Of a DNA stretch of 64,000 nt, positions 23,606-37,500 are shown in pieces; the stretch's first letter is position 1, and each line of letters opens with the position of its first letter. The DNA comes from Brachionus manjavacas (lineage: Eukaryota > Rotifera > Eurotatoria > Ploima > Brachionidae). The position numbers were made by a program, and so were the translations under genes. Below the pieces are notes generated by a model that was not told where the DNA came from, made no database searches, and worked only from the letters and a program-made list of their open reading frames with translations. The stretch lies in the NCBI GenBank assembly GCA_019054805.1, contig JAHQIY010000004.1:8254501-8318500 (forward strand). The letters run 5' to 3'.

Positions 23606-25489
23606 TTAAAATGGAATAATTTTTACTTAGTTTTCTTTTTTAGATCCGAATTTTTTTAAGCTATTATCATAAATATTATCAATATAATTCAGTAAAAAGA
23701 TAATTTAGAAGTGTTTTTACTTAATTAATGACTCGGGTTCAAGCCATTTAATTGAATCAAGACATTTAAATAAGAATTTTCCATGAGCAAAAGATCAAAA
23801 AGAAGAACATAAGAGGAGAAAGTAAAAAAAAGAATACAATCAATTCCTAATTCATTTAAAAATTTTAAATTAATCAATTTTAATCTAAATTATCTTTTTT
23901 TACTGCATTATTTTAATTTTTTTAGTAATAAAAGCTTAAAAAGCTTCGAATCTGAAAAAAAGAATATTAATTTTTTAAAGAAAATACATAGAAGAATTGA
24001 AAAAAAAGAGAAAAATTAAGTTATGATATATTCTTGGTTCTCACTTGTAGATTATATTAATGGAAACAATAATTGTTCTGTTATTAAACTGAAGGCAATC
24101 AATAACAATTTTCAATCTGACCGGCTTAATAAGAGCCTAGTAAGATTCGAAATTTCTTTATTTTGCTTCTATAAAAACTTCTTTATTGAATTAAAAGTAT
24201 AAGATTTAAATTAAAAAATGTTTCCGTACGTAAATATTTACTGATTTCATTTCAATTTTCACTAAAATATTTTATCAATTTTAGCATTCGTTTTAGAATT
24301 GGTCTTGAAAATTTTAGCATTCAAGACCTAAAAAGTCTAAAAAAAATTCTTCTTAACATAAAGTTATAACAAAAAATTTTTTCGGTAAACTTTATTCGCG
24401 CATAAGAGATTAAGGGATTTTACAACAAATTAATGATTTTGAGGTCACAATAAAAATCTAAATCTTGAACTATAGCACCAAAATTAGAAGGAAGCTCCAG
24501 ACAATTATGACAAACCGTTTTGTCCAAATCTCATCATCAAGCTAGAGTCAACTATGAGAAAACGTCACAATTTAAGTTCATTCCTTACAATCTTAGAGAA
24601 TTAAATTACTAAATAGCTTTCTTTTTTTTTCGTTATTCACTCCTTGTGAAGCATAGGGTCATTACTTTTGATTTCCACTCAATTCGAACTAAATAGCTTA
24701 ATTAGAACTAAAATAAAATAAAATAAAAATGAATAAAATTTTGTCAGTGCAAAATTATTAAATAGTCATCTCAATATATATATATTTGTCAGTCGTTTAG
24801 TTTTTTTGTCAGAATAATTAGTTTTTTATTGTCAGCTAAAATAGATTAAATTAGTCACCACTTTTAGTTATTTTTGTCATCTTAAAAAAATTAAATTTGT
24901 CACCCCCAAAAAATTTAAGCCATTTTTAATTAAGATTTTATTATAAAAATTCGTATTTTTCTATAAATTTACTATTCTTTAAAACGTAGATGTAATTTGA
25001 AAATTAAAATTTTTAAAATTAATTAAAAAATTCAATTTTCAGATTGACAATACAAAACCTCATAGGTTACAAAAAATTTGATAGTTTTTAATCAAATTTA
25101 AATTTGATTTGAAATAGAGATAAAATTTTAAAAGTAAAAATTATTTTTCATCAAAATGAAATTTTAAATGATAAGATATTACTTTAAAATAATAGATAAG
25201 ATATACCAAAAACTTTTAATAATGATATAATTCTTTTAACAGAATGTGTTCCTTTACTTACGTTTTATGTAAGGATACATCTTCATTACAATTATTTGAA
25301 TTTTTAACATATCTGTAAAATATTATATCGAAAATAAATGTGAGAAAATTGTTTTATTGAAAAATAAATTTAAAAATAAAAAAGTGTCAATTAATTTATT
25401 CATATTTGAAATGTCATTTATATTTATGAAAAAGTCCAATTAATTTCTTAAAAAAATCTAATAAATTCGAATAAAATAGATTTCATCAT
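23606..25489. other. AT-rich DNA, no gene seen
   Basis: Nothing codes recognisably. Between about 24744 and 24905 the words TTTGTCA/TTTTGTC recur every 20-50 bases with a TATATATATA run at 24775-24784, giving a loosely periodic appearance of unknown meaning. Confidence 0.4.
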
Positions 25490-26035
25490 TTTTTTTCTTG
25501 GAAAAGCAGCACCGTGCTGGATCTGTTCAATCAAAATTTCGGTCAAATGTTGCTCTTAATGTAAATGTTTAATTAATTTATCAATAGTTGGATGGCTATG
25601 AATATCCTGAGATAACGCCTTGTGCCACGCCTCAATATTATTAATGGTTCGTGGTAAATCCTTCAAAATTCTTTATAAATTTCTCAAAATAATCAAGAAT
25701 ACGGAGAAGTTGTTTTAATAAATTCAAAAGCATAAATAGCGTCTTTGACTGGAACATACGGTAATAATTTTAAGTATTTAAAAGCATTTCTTAACTCATC
25801 ATCTTCTCGATAACTTACTTTCAGACCCTTTTGTTTTAAATGCTTAAATAAATTTGAAGCGAGATGAAAATAACAGCCAGACAAATCAATATCACGAAAA
25901 TTTGATTTTACAGCATTTAATATCACCTTTTAAAAACCAAGTAGCACAAACTCTGGTGGCTTTTCGAAATATTTTTGAAAAGTCTGTTGTAAGAAAATTC
26001 AGTTTTATCTGGCAAAAGTGGATGCAAAACTAAAA
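25490..26035 (-). pseudogene. degenerate MULE (Mutator-like) transposase fragment
   Basis: MULE transposases are DDE enzymes of cut-and-paste DNA transposons. On the minus strand, in order: HPLLPDKTEFSYNRLFKNIS (about 26015), then after a stop an NAVKSNFRDIDLSGCYFHLA stretch (25926 downwards) that matches the family's GCxFHxxQxLxxxxQxxGL block, then a frame giving LPYVPVKDA, and after a frameshift PRTINNIEAWHKALSQD followed by a HPTIDKLIKHL. The PRTNNxxExWHxxL block is a hallmark of MULE and MULE-related proteins. At least one frameshift and several stops make it a fossil. The catalytic N-terminal part is missing or unrecognisable in the flank to the right. I did not find terminal inverted repeats. 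Confidence 0.75.
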
Positions 26036-28273
26036 TTCGAGCCTAAATTCGTTCTCATGAAAAAAAATCCTGATATTAGACTTAATTTTTTTGTTATTCG
26101 ATGGTTTACTTTTTTGCTTGACTGCCAAGAGATTATTTATTTTAGTCAAAAATTATAGATAACTGCTTCGTTCAAAATCATAATGATACAGAATTGTGTA
26201 AAAGTTAAGGAACGATTGATTATTTTTTTTATTTTTATCTAGACTGTAAAAGAATGCGCTAGGATTATGATTTGAGTTTTTTTTCAGCTAAATTCTTTGT
26301 TCCCTTATATCAACACTAAAGTTAATAGTTTTTTCAAAATTGCATTTTAGATTGAAAAATATAAAACAAAGTAATGATTCAACACAATAGGAAAATAAAA
26401 ATATGCATAAAAGCTTTAAAATAATTTAAAGATAAACTTCAGCTAAATACTTGGATATAATTTTTTGGTACATGAAAAGTTCCAACAATTCATATTTCTG
26501 AAAATACTTAGCTTAAGTTGGTATGTGATGTCAATTTATTTGAGTTAAAAATAAAACCTTTATTTTTTTTTCTTCTTTGAAATTGATTTCACGTCTTATT
26601 AAGGAAGAAATTGTGCAGCTTTATTCAATTTACTATTAAGTCCTCTTAAATTATGACTTTTTTTAAAAAAAAATTCTTGGTTGACCAAACATTTGGTGAT
26701 TTTTTAGCACTTGATAATGATCTAAAATTTACAAGAAGAAAAAATTACAAGATTGTAGGTCTGTTATTCCTAATCTCTAAATGCTTTTAATATTTCATAA
26801 ATTTTTAAAGCCATAAATATACTATGTTCTTCTGCCTTGCACTTTCGTGTTTTGATTAATAAATCTCTTTAGATTTTGATTCCATATCAGCAAACTCCAC
26901 TGGATAATATTGGCTTTTTCTTAAGTAAATAAGGTGAATGTATTCAGAAGCATACTTAGTGGTGAATTTCCTCTAGTTAATGTTCGACTCACAATTAAAC
27001 TTTTTTAAAATAATAAATTATTTTAGCAAAAATTTTTAATTAATTAATTTCTAGAGAATACCCCTTCAAAAATACTATAATAATGAAAAAAAATTAAAAA
27101 ACCATTTATGTTTATTAAAAAATATAATATCAAATATAATATCATGTTCTAACTTAACAGATACATTTAATCAAAAAAAAATAAATTAAACTTATTTTAA
27201 TAAACACCGATCTTTTTATTTCATTTGGTAATTTATTTTTTGCTTTTTAAAAAAATTGCATCGATTTTTTTAGTACAAGAAATGGTACATAAAAAGAAAG
27301 AATTCAGAGTCTAAAATTGTTCTGTAAATCAGCTCAAACATTAACATACCTAAATTCAACCATGGAAAAAAAACCTAAGAATTGAACACAAGTTAAAATC
27401 ATTCAACCTTTTTATTAATATACACAAATTGATTACTTTTTTCTAATCTTAACAAAGTAATTTACTCAAACAAAAACAAATTTTTTTTTGCTTTTACCGA
27501 TAAACATTATCTAGTTTCTATTGAGTAAACTATCTTATATTATCTATTCAAAAGTCAAGTCAAACTCAAGTAGAGACATTTTTGATCAAATTTAAGATAT
27601 TTCAAAATCGAAACATTTTGAATTTTTATTTCTAAAATTAGGAAAAAAATTTGAAGTCTTTAAGAATAAAATGAAATCAGATTGCGGATTTAAAAAAATC
27701 ATATTTTATATTTTAAATTCTTTTCGAAATTTTTCATTAAAATTTCCTAGACTGTAATGAAAAAATTTCCAACTATTGATATTTTTTTCTTTTGTAAAAG
27801 ATACAAAAGAAAAAAAAATTTGAAGCTTTATGAATATTAAACATTGAACATTTTATTTTCGAGATTTTTTCATAAAATAAAACTAAAATTTAATTTTAAA
27901 TTTACTTTATATTTACTTTTGATTTTGAAGACAAAAATTAAATCAAAGTTTAATTCAAAAAATATTTGATTTCTTTTTTGAGTGCAATTTTGATTTTTAA
28001 TTTTTAAATTCTAGAATATTTGATTTGTATTGTAGCGTATTTGAATAAACCATTAATTTACTAAAATTTAATGAAAAATTGATTTGATTAAATATTTTAT
28101 GGAAAATTTTATCTTTAAATTTTTTAAGGTAAAATGAAAAAAATAAAAAAATTACTAAAATTAATTTTAATAAAAATACTTGCTAGGCCTTTTAACAATT
28201 ACGTAATTTTTTCAAACAGTTCTCTAAAAATAATTCGGTTAAAAATAATTTAAAATTTGTTAGCCAAATGTAA
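26036..28273. other. AT-rich DNA, no gene seen
   Basis: The stretch 26590-27000 is slightly less AT-biased and may hold further decayed MULE sequence on the minus strand, but no motif could be read. The rest is A/T homopolymer-rich sequence. Confidence 0.4.
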
Positions 28274-28495
28274 ATTTTAATTGTAGGAGCATCAACCAAA
28301 AATAAACCCCATGCAGTTCTGTCTGGGGATTACATTCTGAATGGTGAATTCAGAAAAACATACGAAAATCGGCTTTTTGACAAAGGTGACTGTAATGTTT
28401 ACATTAGAACCCTTGGGTCCGTCTATCCGATCTCCTCGTTAGACGTATTGGAGCGGCTATTTATGCTCCTTGTTAACTTAAACGCTCATGGTTAA
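28274..28495 (+). other. unassigned open segment, possibly transposon-derived
   Basis: A 73-codon frame without ATG at its start contains KNKPHAVLSGDYILNGEFRK and, further on, GDCNVYIRTLGSVYPI. Composition is distinctly richer in G/C than the flanks. It lies directly before a LINE remnant in the same orientation and could be part of the same or a neighbouring element. I do not recognise a domain. Confidence 0.35.
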
Positions 28496-28544
28496 GTTAA
28501 TCAACTTTCCAGTGATATTTTCAAAGATGCCGCTATATCACATG

Positions 28545-29535
28545 AGACCAAGATGATGATGAGTATAAGGCAACATGTAAAGAGCTAAAAAAAATTGGTC
28601 AAATCTACCCATATCCTGTTAAAAAAAATTGTTCAAGAAGGTAAAAACAATCCAAAACTAATTTATTCTTACATCAAAAATCAAAGAAAGCACCAAGACA
28701 AAATAAGATCACAAGCTAGACCTAACGGTAATTTTAATAGTAGACAAGGAGACAATTGAGAATTTATGGAGCGATCAGTTCCAAAAAGCATTCAGTATAG
28801 ATACAAATGCATAACTACCTATTGTTCAGACCCGGTGTTCAAATTCCTGCGTAAAAGTCTTTACAACAGAACTGAGCTGTTAATGGACTAATCTACTGAC
28901 AGAAGCCGCCTGAGCCTCGTAGAGGAAGAGAAGGATCTGGGAGTTACGCTTTCTCGTAACCTGAAGTTCTCGGCTAACACCAAAAATCCAGACTAACAAA
29001 GCAAACGTTGTTTTCGGCCAGTTGAGAAGAACGTTCAGGAACTGGACTATCGAATTTTTCAATGCACTTTATTGTGCATATGTAAGACCACATCTTGAAT
29101 ATCTGGTGTCTTGGCAAGTTCTAGCCACAAAATTAGCTCCAAGATTCAGAAATTGGAGCTACGAAGATCGACTTGCAGTCTTGTGCCTACCAACCCTTCA
29201 AGAGCGACATGTAAGAGTCGTCATGATTCAATTCTTCAAATTCAGCAAAGGAATCAATCAGGTTAGTAGGACGATACCTCCTGCACCATGTTACTCACTA
29301 TTCCAAATTGGACCTGCCCAGGGAATTAGAGGGCACATGAGATGAATCTCCGGTAAATCTTTAACCAAGTGCCTATAAGGAACCAACTTCTTCACCAATA
29401 TAGGCTCAAAAAAATGGAATAATTTATCATCTGAAGTTATTGAAGTTTCAACAGTTAATCTATTCAAAAATAGATACGATAAGTTCAAGTTTAGTCTACA
29501 GAGGTCCACATTGTTCTACATTGAGTTAAAGTAAT
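28545..29535 (+). mobile_element. LINE (Jockey/CR1-like) ORF2 remnant with internal deletion
   Basis: Early part: NNPKLIYSYIKNQRKHQDKI, the linker between endonuclease and RT. Around 28800 the sequence then jumps to the post-RT region: EEEKDLGVTLSRNLKFSANT, NKANVVFGQLRRTFRNW, FFNALYCAYVRPHLEYL, DRLAVLCLPTLQERHVRV, and finally KKWNNLSSEVIEVSTVNLF. The RT core with its (Y/F)ADD motif is missing, so the element is internally deleted as well as frameshifted. It is not mobile. Confidence 0.85.
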
Positions 29536-32500
29536 TAGCCCTCTGGATCTTCTCTTTTTTGCAAGCTCTTTTCAATATCTTTCTTAATATTTCATGTCAC
29601 ACTGCATTTCATGTTGAATTCTTCTTTGAATTCTCTAATAGAAAATCGGTAATTTTTTCAATTAAATTTCAATAATTTCACTTTTTTTAATTTATTGATC
29701 AGACTTTTACTATACTAAATCAGCTCAAATTAAGAGCAAAAATATTTAATACAAATTTCAAGCTTGTGGTCTACTAATTTAAAAATTTACTTTCATTATT
29801 TTTATTTAGGATGCGTTGGGTAATTTAATTTATTTAGTAAAATAAAAGTGGAGAAATTTTTGAAAGCTTTTAAATTTATTTTAACTAATTCTTAAATATT
29901 GTTTCAAAAGAGACATTTTTTGGATTCCTAGATTTTTATTTTGAATTGTCAGACAGAAATTGCATTTAGACTACTGGCTCGGAAAATATGATAAATACAA
30001 ATTAATAAAGGATTTTGATTTTAAAATGTTGTTATTTAGCAAATCTGATTCTTAATTCATTTAAAAAAAAAGGATAAAATTCAAAGAAAAGGCACAATTA
30101 CTGCAAGACTGACAAGATGATAATACGAAATTTATTGATTTTACGAAAAAAAAACGTAAATTCAAAGATTAATATTTTTAAAATTTGATTTTACCTTCTA
30201 TCGATTTGATTTTCATATTTTTAGACTTCAAAACTAATTAAGAGATTAATTTTATCGATCCTGTATCAAAAAAGTAAAATATTACTATTTTTTGGAAATT
30301 TATATGACCAAAAATTTAATTTCAAAATTTTTTTTTTCTAATCTAGAAATGGAATACAGAAGATTAAGTTGATTTATTCATTAAATTGAGATTTAAGCTT
30401 GGATAATTTTTTAAAAGAAGCAAAATATTGGCAAATTTTCCTTAAGTGAACTGTTACGGAAATTACCAAAAAATAAATTTATTTTTTTGAGTATTTTCTT
30501 TTCTTTACTTTAAAAAAAGTAAATATCGGAAATTTTTTAGTAATCGAAAAAATTATTGCTTTCAAAATAGTGGATAAGAAAGCTGGGGTTTATCTTACAA
30601 AAAAAATTTTATCAAAAATTGTCTAAATGCAATTAAGTAATTTTATAGCTTTTTGTTTAACTTATTTGAAAGTTTTCCCATTGCATGAGATTAATTTACC
30701 ATTTCATGTTAGTACAACTCAATCTGAACTTTTAAATTAAAAAGTAAAAATAATTAGTTTTAGTATTAAATGGTTAGGATCAAAATTTTCTATTCTGGAT
30801 TTAATCAAAAATTATTTATACTAATTTATTATTTATTTTTATGTTTTTTAAGTTTTTCATCATTACTTTTATTTCAAAGAACAACACATGGGTAAAAAAA
30901 TTAGAAGTATAATTTGAATTTCATGTGAAATATTCAATAAAAGTCAATTGTGCTCCTGCATTTTGGTTCATAATGGGCACGTGATTTTCCTGAAATTTTT
31001 AATTAATATTTAAACTACATTGTATTTTCCTAATTTTGCATGATTTTCTCATTATCCTTATTCATTTCATTAAACAAACAGAGGAGAGCTAAAAAATTAT
31101 TAATTTTTAAATATCAACATCAATTCAACTGTCCGAATGAAAATTAATTCTCAAGCAATTTGAGTAGTAATTAAAATCATAAAAATACATTAATGCATGA
31201 CTTGTTAATAAAGGAATATTTATATAGAAAGTTTTTTTGTCTAATATTTACTTGAAGCTGAATGTTAGCGCCATTTAAGGTTCCTTTCTGACTTGGAAAA
31301 TTTTTCAAGATTAAAAATTAAAAGCTATAGAACAATTATCACTCAAGTGGATAAGCTCCCGATTTTCTGACTGATTGATGAAATGATGAAAAAATTTTAA
31401 GCGGAACAAATATCACATACTTAATTGAAATTTTAATTCGATTTATGTAAGCTTTTTTGTATTTGAATGATGGCACTTAAAAAAGATTCAATTTGAGAAA
31501 TGAATCGAGTTGTTTATTCTTTTTTTGGAAAATATTTGTCTTAAAGAGTTTGGTTTAGCATTTTGAGAACATGATATGAGCTAAAATATAAAAAACCGAC
31601 AATATAATCATATTAATCTTTTCTTATGAAATGCTTTTTAATTAAAAGCACATTTTAAATTATTTTATCTCAGAAAAACGTCAGAAACTTAAGAAGTTGT
31701 AATTGAACAAATTGCTTGAGACCAACGAACGAATGTGAGTGAGTGAGTGCTTGAATTAGAAGCAAAATCAGGATGAAAGGATTTTGTTATCGATTTTTTT
31801 CAACCAAAATTAATTAAGAAATATTTCAATTATTTTAAAATTTTCAAAAAAAAAAGAAAACTAATTTTGCAATTATTATGCATTGAGAAGAAAAAAATTC
31901 AGTTAATAATAATAAGTAGTAATAGTTAGAATAATAATCATAAATCAATATTTAAAAATTAAATTTATGCTTATGTGATGCCTTACGTAAACGAAAAATT
32001 TCTCCCACTACTCTAAATCATGCTAATTCGCGAATTTTTTTTAATAAATTAAGTATTCATTAATCTAATTGAAATTTTTCGAAATTAATCGCCCAAAATA
32101 TCAAATCGATTAGGCGCTAAGCTGCCTCATTATGGCAATTTAATGTGCCAAAATGAACAAAATTTAGATACCTGCAAAGTTTTTAAATTTAGAGACTGAG
32201 TTTGATCGCATATTTATTTTTTCCATTTTTTACTCTTTTAATTCTATTTCCTTTCATGTCAAAAAATTTCTTTTAAATGGTGACATGTTGATGCATGAAA
32301 TAGTGGAAGGTCTGCACTCACCTTTTCCTAGTTGTACACAAAAAATTTAAATAGGCAAGCATTTAAATTTTCTTTGCAATTTTAAAAACTTAATTAACCA
32401 TTTCTAAGGAAATAAATTAAATCCAAATTTATGGCAGAGTCAGTCAACGAAAAATTTTTGATTAATTTTTTTGACACAAGTTCTCACTTGGGTTAATCTA

Positions 32501-35500
32501 GAATCGATTCTAAATCCGACAGTTATGACTAAATTTTGGCTGGCTGAATTTAGCAGGTTCATTATTAGAATTTGTTGGGGGAATATTCTAATAGAAGAAG
32601 ATGGCTGATTTTAAAATAAAAGTCAAAAAGATTTCTCAGTCTTTAAACTTATTTTTTGAAAATATTTTGCCTCCAGACAAAACTATTGCTATCAAGGTCT
32701 CAATAATAGGCCCTTTGGTGAAATTTTATTTTTTGATAGATTTCAAGCAAAAATTATTTTATAAAAATTTAGAAAATTTGATATTCCTGTCGTTCACTAG
32801 CAAAAAGATAAATGAAACTTAGAATTGAACTAAATCAATGATCGTTCCATTTGGATATAATTCGCCAAGCCAACAGTTAAGTAAATGCCAACACTATTTA
32901 TTTAAAAAAAAAACGCAATTAATTTTGTAATAAATTTTGAATAATTTGCAATGATTTCAATAATTGTAAGCAAAATTAATCATAATTACTTGATATTTGT
33001 TTTCTAGGACACTTAGCCTTTAATTAGGCTCGATACAAAGCTAGCAAAGCAAGCTTATTTACTTAGATTATCAAACAAGCGATTCTATACAAGCAAGCTT
33101 GTGCATCCAAAATCAAGACTTGAAGTTAAGTCTCATGAAAATTTCGAATCAATATGTAATATTTCGCATAAAGCTTCTTTTATTTATTTATTCTGCTTTA
33201 GGAATTCGTTCAGCTTTAAACAGAATTTTTGCTGAATTTCTTAGGAATAGTTGATTGAACTTTGCTATCTTGCTCATTTACTCAAACGATTGGGTTTATT
33301 AAACACATTTTTATTTAAATCTTTAAATTAAATAAATTTCTTTTTTAATTATTTTCGTTGTGTACAAAACAAGGCAAGGATTTTGTGGATGAAGAAGTTT
33401 TGAATAAATAATTTTGAATGAATTATTTGTTGGTTAAATTTTGTGAATTCCGAAAAGGAGTCTGTTATTATGAAGAACTAAAAGAGCAAAAACTAAAGGA
33501 AAAATTCAGTGAGCCATTTAAGCAGATATTTTTTTTAGTTAAAATTAAATTCTCATGTGAAATTAGAAATTGATTTATTAGCTAAATGAAAAACTTTAAA
33601 AATATGACAAGCATGCTGCTAAATTACAAACTAAATAAATAATAGCAAATTTGAATTATCATTTTTTCGGCAAGTACTTATTTTTAAATTTAAAAATAAA
33701 GATAAATAAAAAAATTCAAAATTATCGCTGGTAGTTATTAAAATCAATAATTTTAATTTTTTGGATCCAGGATTGTCAGTGGTATCCAGATAAAATTGAT
33801 TTATGCTTTTTTGAGAAAATATTTATTTAGTGTCTAAACTAACTGAGTTTAGTACCGTCAATTATGGCTGACTAATAGAACGGATTTGTTTAATTTTAGA
33901 TATATTTTATAACTTTTGATTGCGTGTCTAATAATAAAATTATATTTCATTTAAAACTCGATATTATTGGCAAAAATTCAATTTTATATTTTTTCTCAAA
34001 AGTTTTTTTTTTAAATAATTAACATCAATTTTGAGATTTCTAGGTGTTTTAACGTTTTTTATTCACTACATTAATTTTATTTTGTTTAATTAACAGAAAA
34101 ATGCATTCATGTTTGTTAAATTAGTCGATAAAGAGCTTAAGGTTTTGGCCACTAAATCAAAGATTTGACATTCCATATTTATTTTAAGATCATTATTTAA
34201 ATTATATTCAAAATTGAATATTAACATATAGTTAAGATTTGGAAATAAAACGAGCTTTCTAAAGTTACATAATACCGGAATTGTTCAATATTATTAGATT
34301 TTTAATTAAAACTAAAAATTTATTTAAATATTTAAAAAAAGGTGGTTGAATTAATACTTAATGAACCAAAAATTTCTTTGAATATCACAATGCCTTAATA
34401 AAATCAATAATTTTAATTTATTTGTGTTAAAATTTTACATGTTATTTTTTTGTCACATCTGTTTGTTTTATATAAGCTAAGCAAGTGCGATCAAAAGTTC
34501 TATCAATTTAGTTTTTTAGTCAATTATTTTAAGTTCATGTTAAAAATTTAAAATAATGCGAGAATCTAAGACTGAGAAATTGAACTAATTTTCGACTCAT
34601 CGTGTATTTTAGTTAGTTGATATGTGACTATATTGAATTTTATAAAAAATAAATTTGACACCCCTCTACAAATTTCAAAAAATTATTAAAAATATTCATT
34701 TTTTCTTTATTTTCGAATATACTCTTGTAAAACTAAATCTTAGATGAAATGAAAGCATGAAAGTGTATAATTTGAGTTGGAGATGAAGAGAGACTTGGTT
34801 TTGAAAAATTCGCTACTGAGTTTAAATGCTAAAATATATAATTTTTGTTAATTAATAGCTTACAAAAAGGGAAAACAAATGCAAATCAGGATATTCAAAA
34901 AAATTAATATTTTTTAAAGATTTAAAATAGATTTTAATTAGTGGTGTGGGTAGATTGTATTCGACTGAATTTTTTTAAAATCCAAAATTGGCTTTTTTCC
35001 AAAATTCAAAAATTAGAATAATTTTAAGATATTGATCATACCGAGATTTTGATTAAAAATTAAATGTCTTTTAACTTAAATCGCTGAATTTGTTTTCCTA
35101 AAAAGTTAATTCTGTCTTTTAAATAAATAAAGTCACAAGTCAAGCAATTTTTTTACTACAAAAAGTATTTATGAACAAAATAATTTTATAATGATAAAAC
35201 GTTTCTTTTTATAAATTGAATTTTATTATCATTTAAATAATTTTTAAAATTTTTTTAAATTTAAATTAGTTTTCATTATTTCATGTCACATTTTAAACTC
35301 TAAAAGGGTCTAACTGTCTTTTTTACTTGAGCATATTCCCTTTCATTTTCAAAAATATGAAAAGTCAAAAATTTGAGCCGTGCTATTCTAAAAAAAATAC
35401 GAACATAAAATAATTTATATTTTAGACGAAAAGTTTTTGCTTGCAAAATTATATTTTTAAGGAAAGAATTTTTTGTTTATTTGTTGAAAAAATATGTTTA

Positions 35501-37500
35501 TGAAAGTTTGTATCCGTTTAAAACTATGAAAAAATTATTTTTATTTAGGAAAAATATTGAGAATATAAAAATAGAGATAAAAATTTAAAAATATCAAACA
35601 AATAGCATTTAATATTCAAAACTTTTATTGTCCAAAAGTTTATAAAAAAATTCTAAATCACATATCACCTAAAATATTTGTAAATTTTGTAAAAGAAAAA
35701 ACAATAAAATTCTTTGATTACTGCATTTTTCGAGTCTTTTTTAGGTCTAATAGGTCTTTTTGCCAAACCGATCAATAATGAAAACTAATTAGTCATCATT
35801 GTTAATATTTATAATCTTACTTGAACAAAAAAAGTCAAAATTAAATGGGATTTAAGTGTAAATTTAAAGATCATGGGTACTGAACTGGAAAATTACATAA
35901 GAACCATTTTAATCTTAACAATACCTAATTCAACTCCACAAATATGGTTTTTTGAAGGATTTTTGTAAAAAAATTTACGGAGATTTAATTGATCTATAGG
36001 ATGTTTACCATGGAAAATTATTTAATTATTATATTCTATTTTCCTGACCAGAGAAATAAAAATTCCAATTAGATAAAGATTAGAAAAAAAGAGAATAGCC
36101 AAAAACTGTGTGAAAAGATCTAAGTTTTTTCAAGAGCCTGATGTTCAAGATAAATTTCATGAAGCATTCAAGAAAAAAATTTTCATTTTTAAACAATGAT
36201 CAAAATATTAAGATTACTTTCGATCAAAGATAAATCAAATGACTAAGAAATAAGATGATACTTAGATTTTTACAGAAAGCTTATTTAGTTAAGCTGCAGA
36301 TTTGATTACCAGCTGTAGAAACAATTGACTCATTAACTGATTTTTTGATTTCTTTTAATTTTAAATTTAAACTAACAACAAAATTTTATTTAAACTTTAA
36401 TTCAAATTTTTGTTTTGATTTTAGAGAGTAAAAGTCGGTTTTGGTTGACTTGTGAGTTTTTCATGCCGACTTATTGTCAGGCAACTTGCAGCACTAGTTT
36501 GAATGTATTAGAGAGTCAAATATGACGTAAATTAACAATGATAATTAAAGTCAAAAAAATTAATAGTTATAATTAAATTAAATTAAGCATTAAGTGGATG
36601 ACTTGAATTTTTTTTTATAAATAAAATTTTATTATTTTGCCTAATTTTTTATTAGTCTAATAAATTACTTAATTTAAATTGATCATGGAACTTTTATTTC
36701 AATAAATAACAATTTAAGTTTAATAAAATTGATTTTTGGAAAATAAAATGAGTATTTGTTTTGTTACTCTATCTCGATGAAAACTGATATTCAATTTCCA
36801 AAATTAATCCGAGTAGTTTACTAAAATTTTTGTTATTGTAAAAAGAAAAAACGAGGCCGATTTGAAATAATTAGAGCAAAATTTTTTATAATATTTCTAG
36901 ATAATTATTCCGATGATTTAAATAGAATTATTTAATCCCTAATTGAAATTCCTGCCAAAATTATCTATTGTGCTTGGGTTAAAAAATTATGGATTTAGAC
37001 ATTTTTTTATTTTTATTTCAAAAGAAAAATAATCAACTTTTGTAATTTAAGAAAAATGGGAAATAAAAAAATTAAAACTGGCAAGCGTTTGGTAATAAAA
37101 AAATATTTATTGTTAATTTTCTCTAATTTCACAGCTAACCTGCTCGTTAATGATTTTAAACTACCGCTTTTCACAAAGCCAAGCTGGGAAATTTTTTGTT
37201 GCAAAAATTAATCTTTTAATTTAAATCATTTTCAAGTTTATCATTATTTTTTTGTTTATTCAATTATATTGATTCCTAAGCTGCATTTAGATCTAAATGA
37301 AAGAAAAGCTCTTTTATTACACGCTTGGAATGAGCATAAAACTAACAGGATATGCCGGAATCGAGCTCAAAACTCTGATTATCTGTTTGCATTAAACTAA
37401 ATTTTTTGATTAGTTTTCGTAGATTAGAAGAATTTTTCAATTTTTTTATTGTTGTTCGAACGTAATGTAACAATTCCTCCAAGATAAGTAATTCAAACTA
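29536..37500. other. 8-kb gene-poor AT-rich tract upstream of innexin
   Basis: No gene, RNA or clear repeat can be supported. A 73-codon frame at 32601 (MADFKIKVKKISQSLNLFFE) has no recognisable domain. A (GAGT)n-like run occurs at about 31735-31748. The last few hundred bases should contain the innexin promoter. Confidence 0.45.

Noticed and set aside
24481..24670. Less AT-biased patch suspected as an exon or LINE tail
   Set aside because: No frame on either strand gives a recognisable motif or sustained open reading.
32601..32822. 73-codon frame beginning MADFKIKVKK
   Set aside because: Isolated in an 8-kb gene-poor tract with low-complexity Lys/Phe/Leu content; no homologous family recognised.
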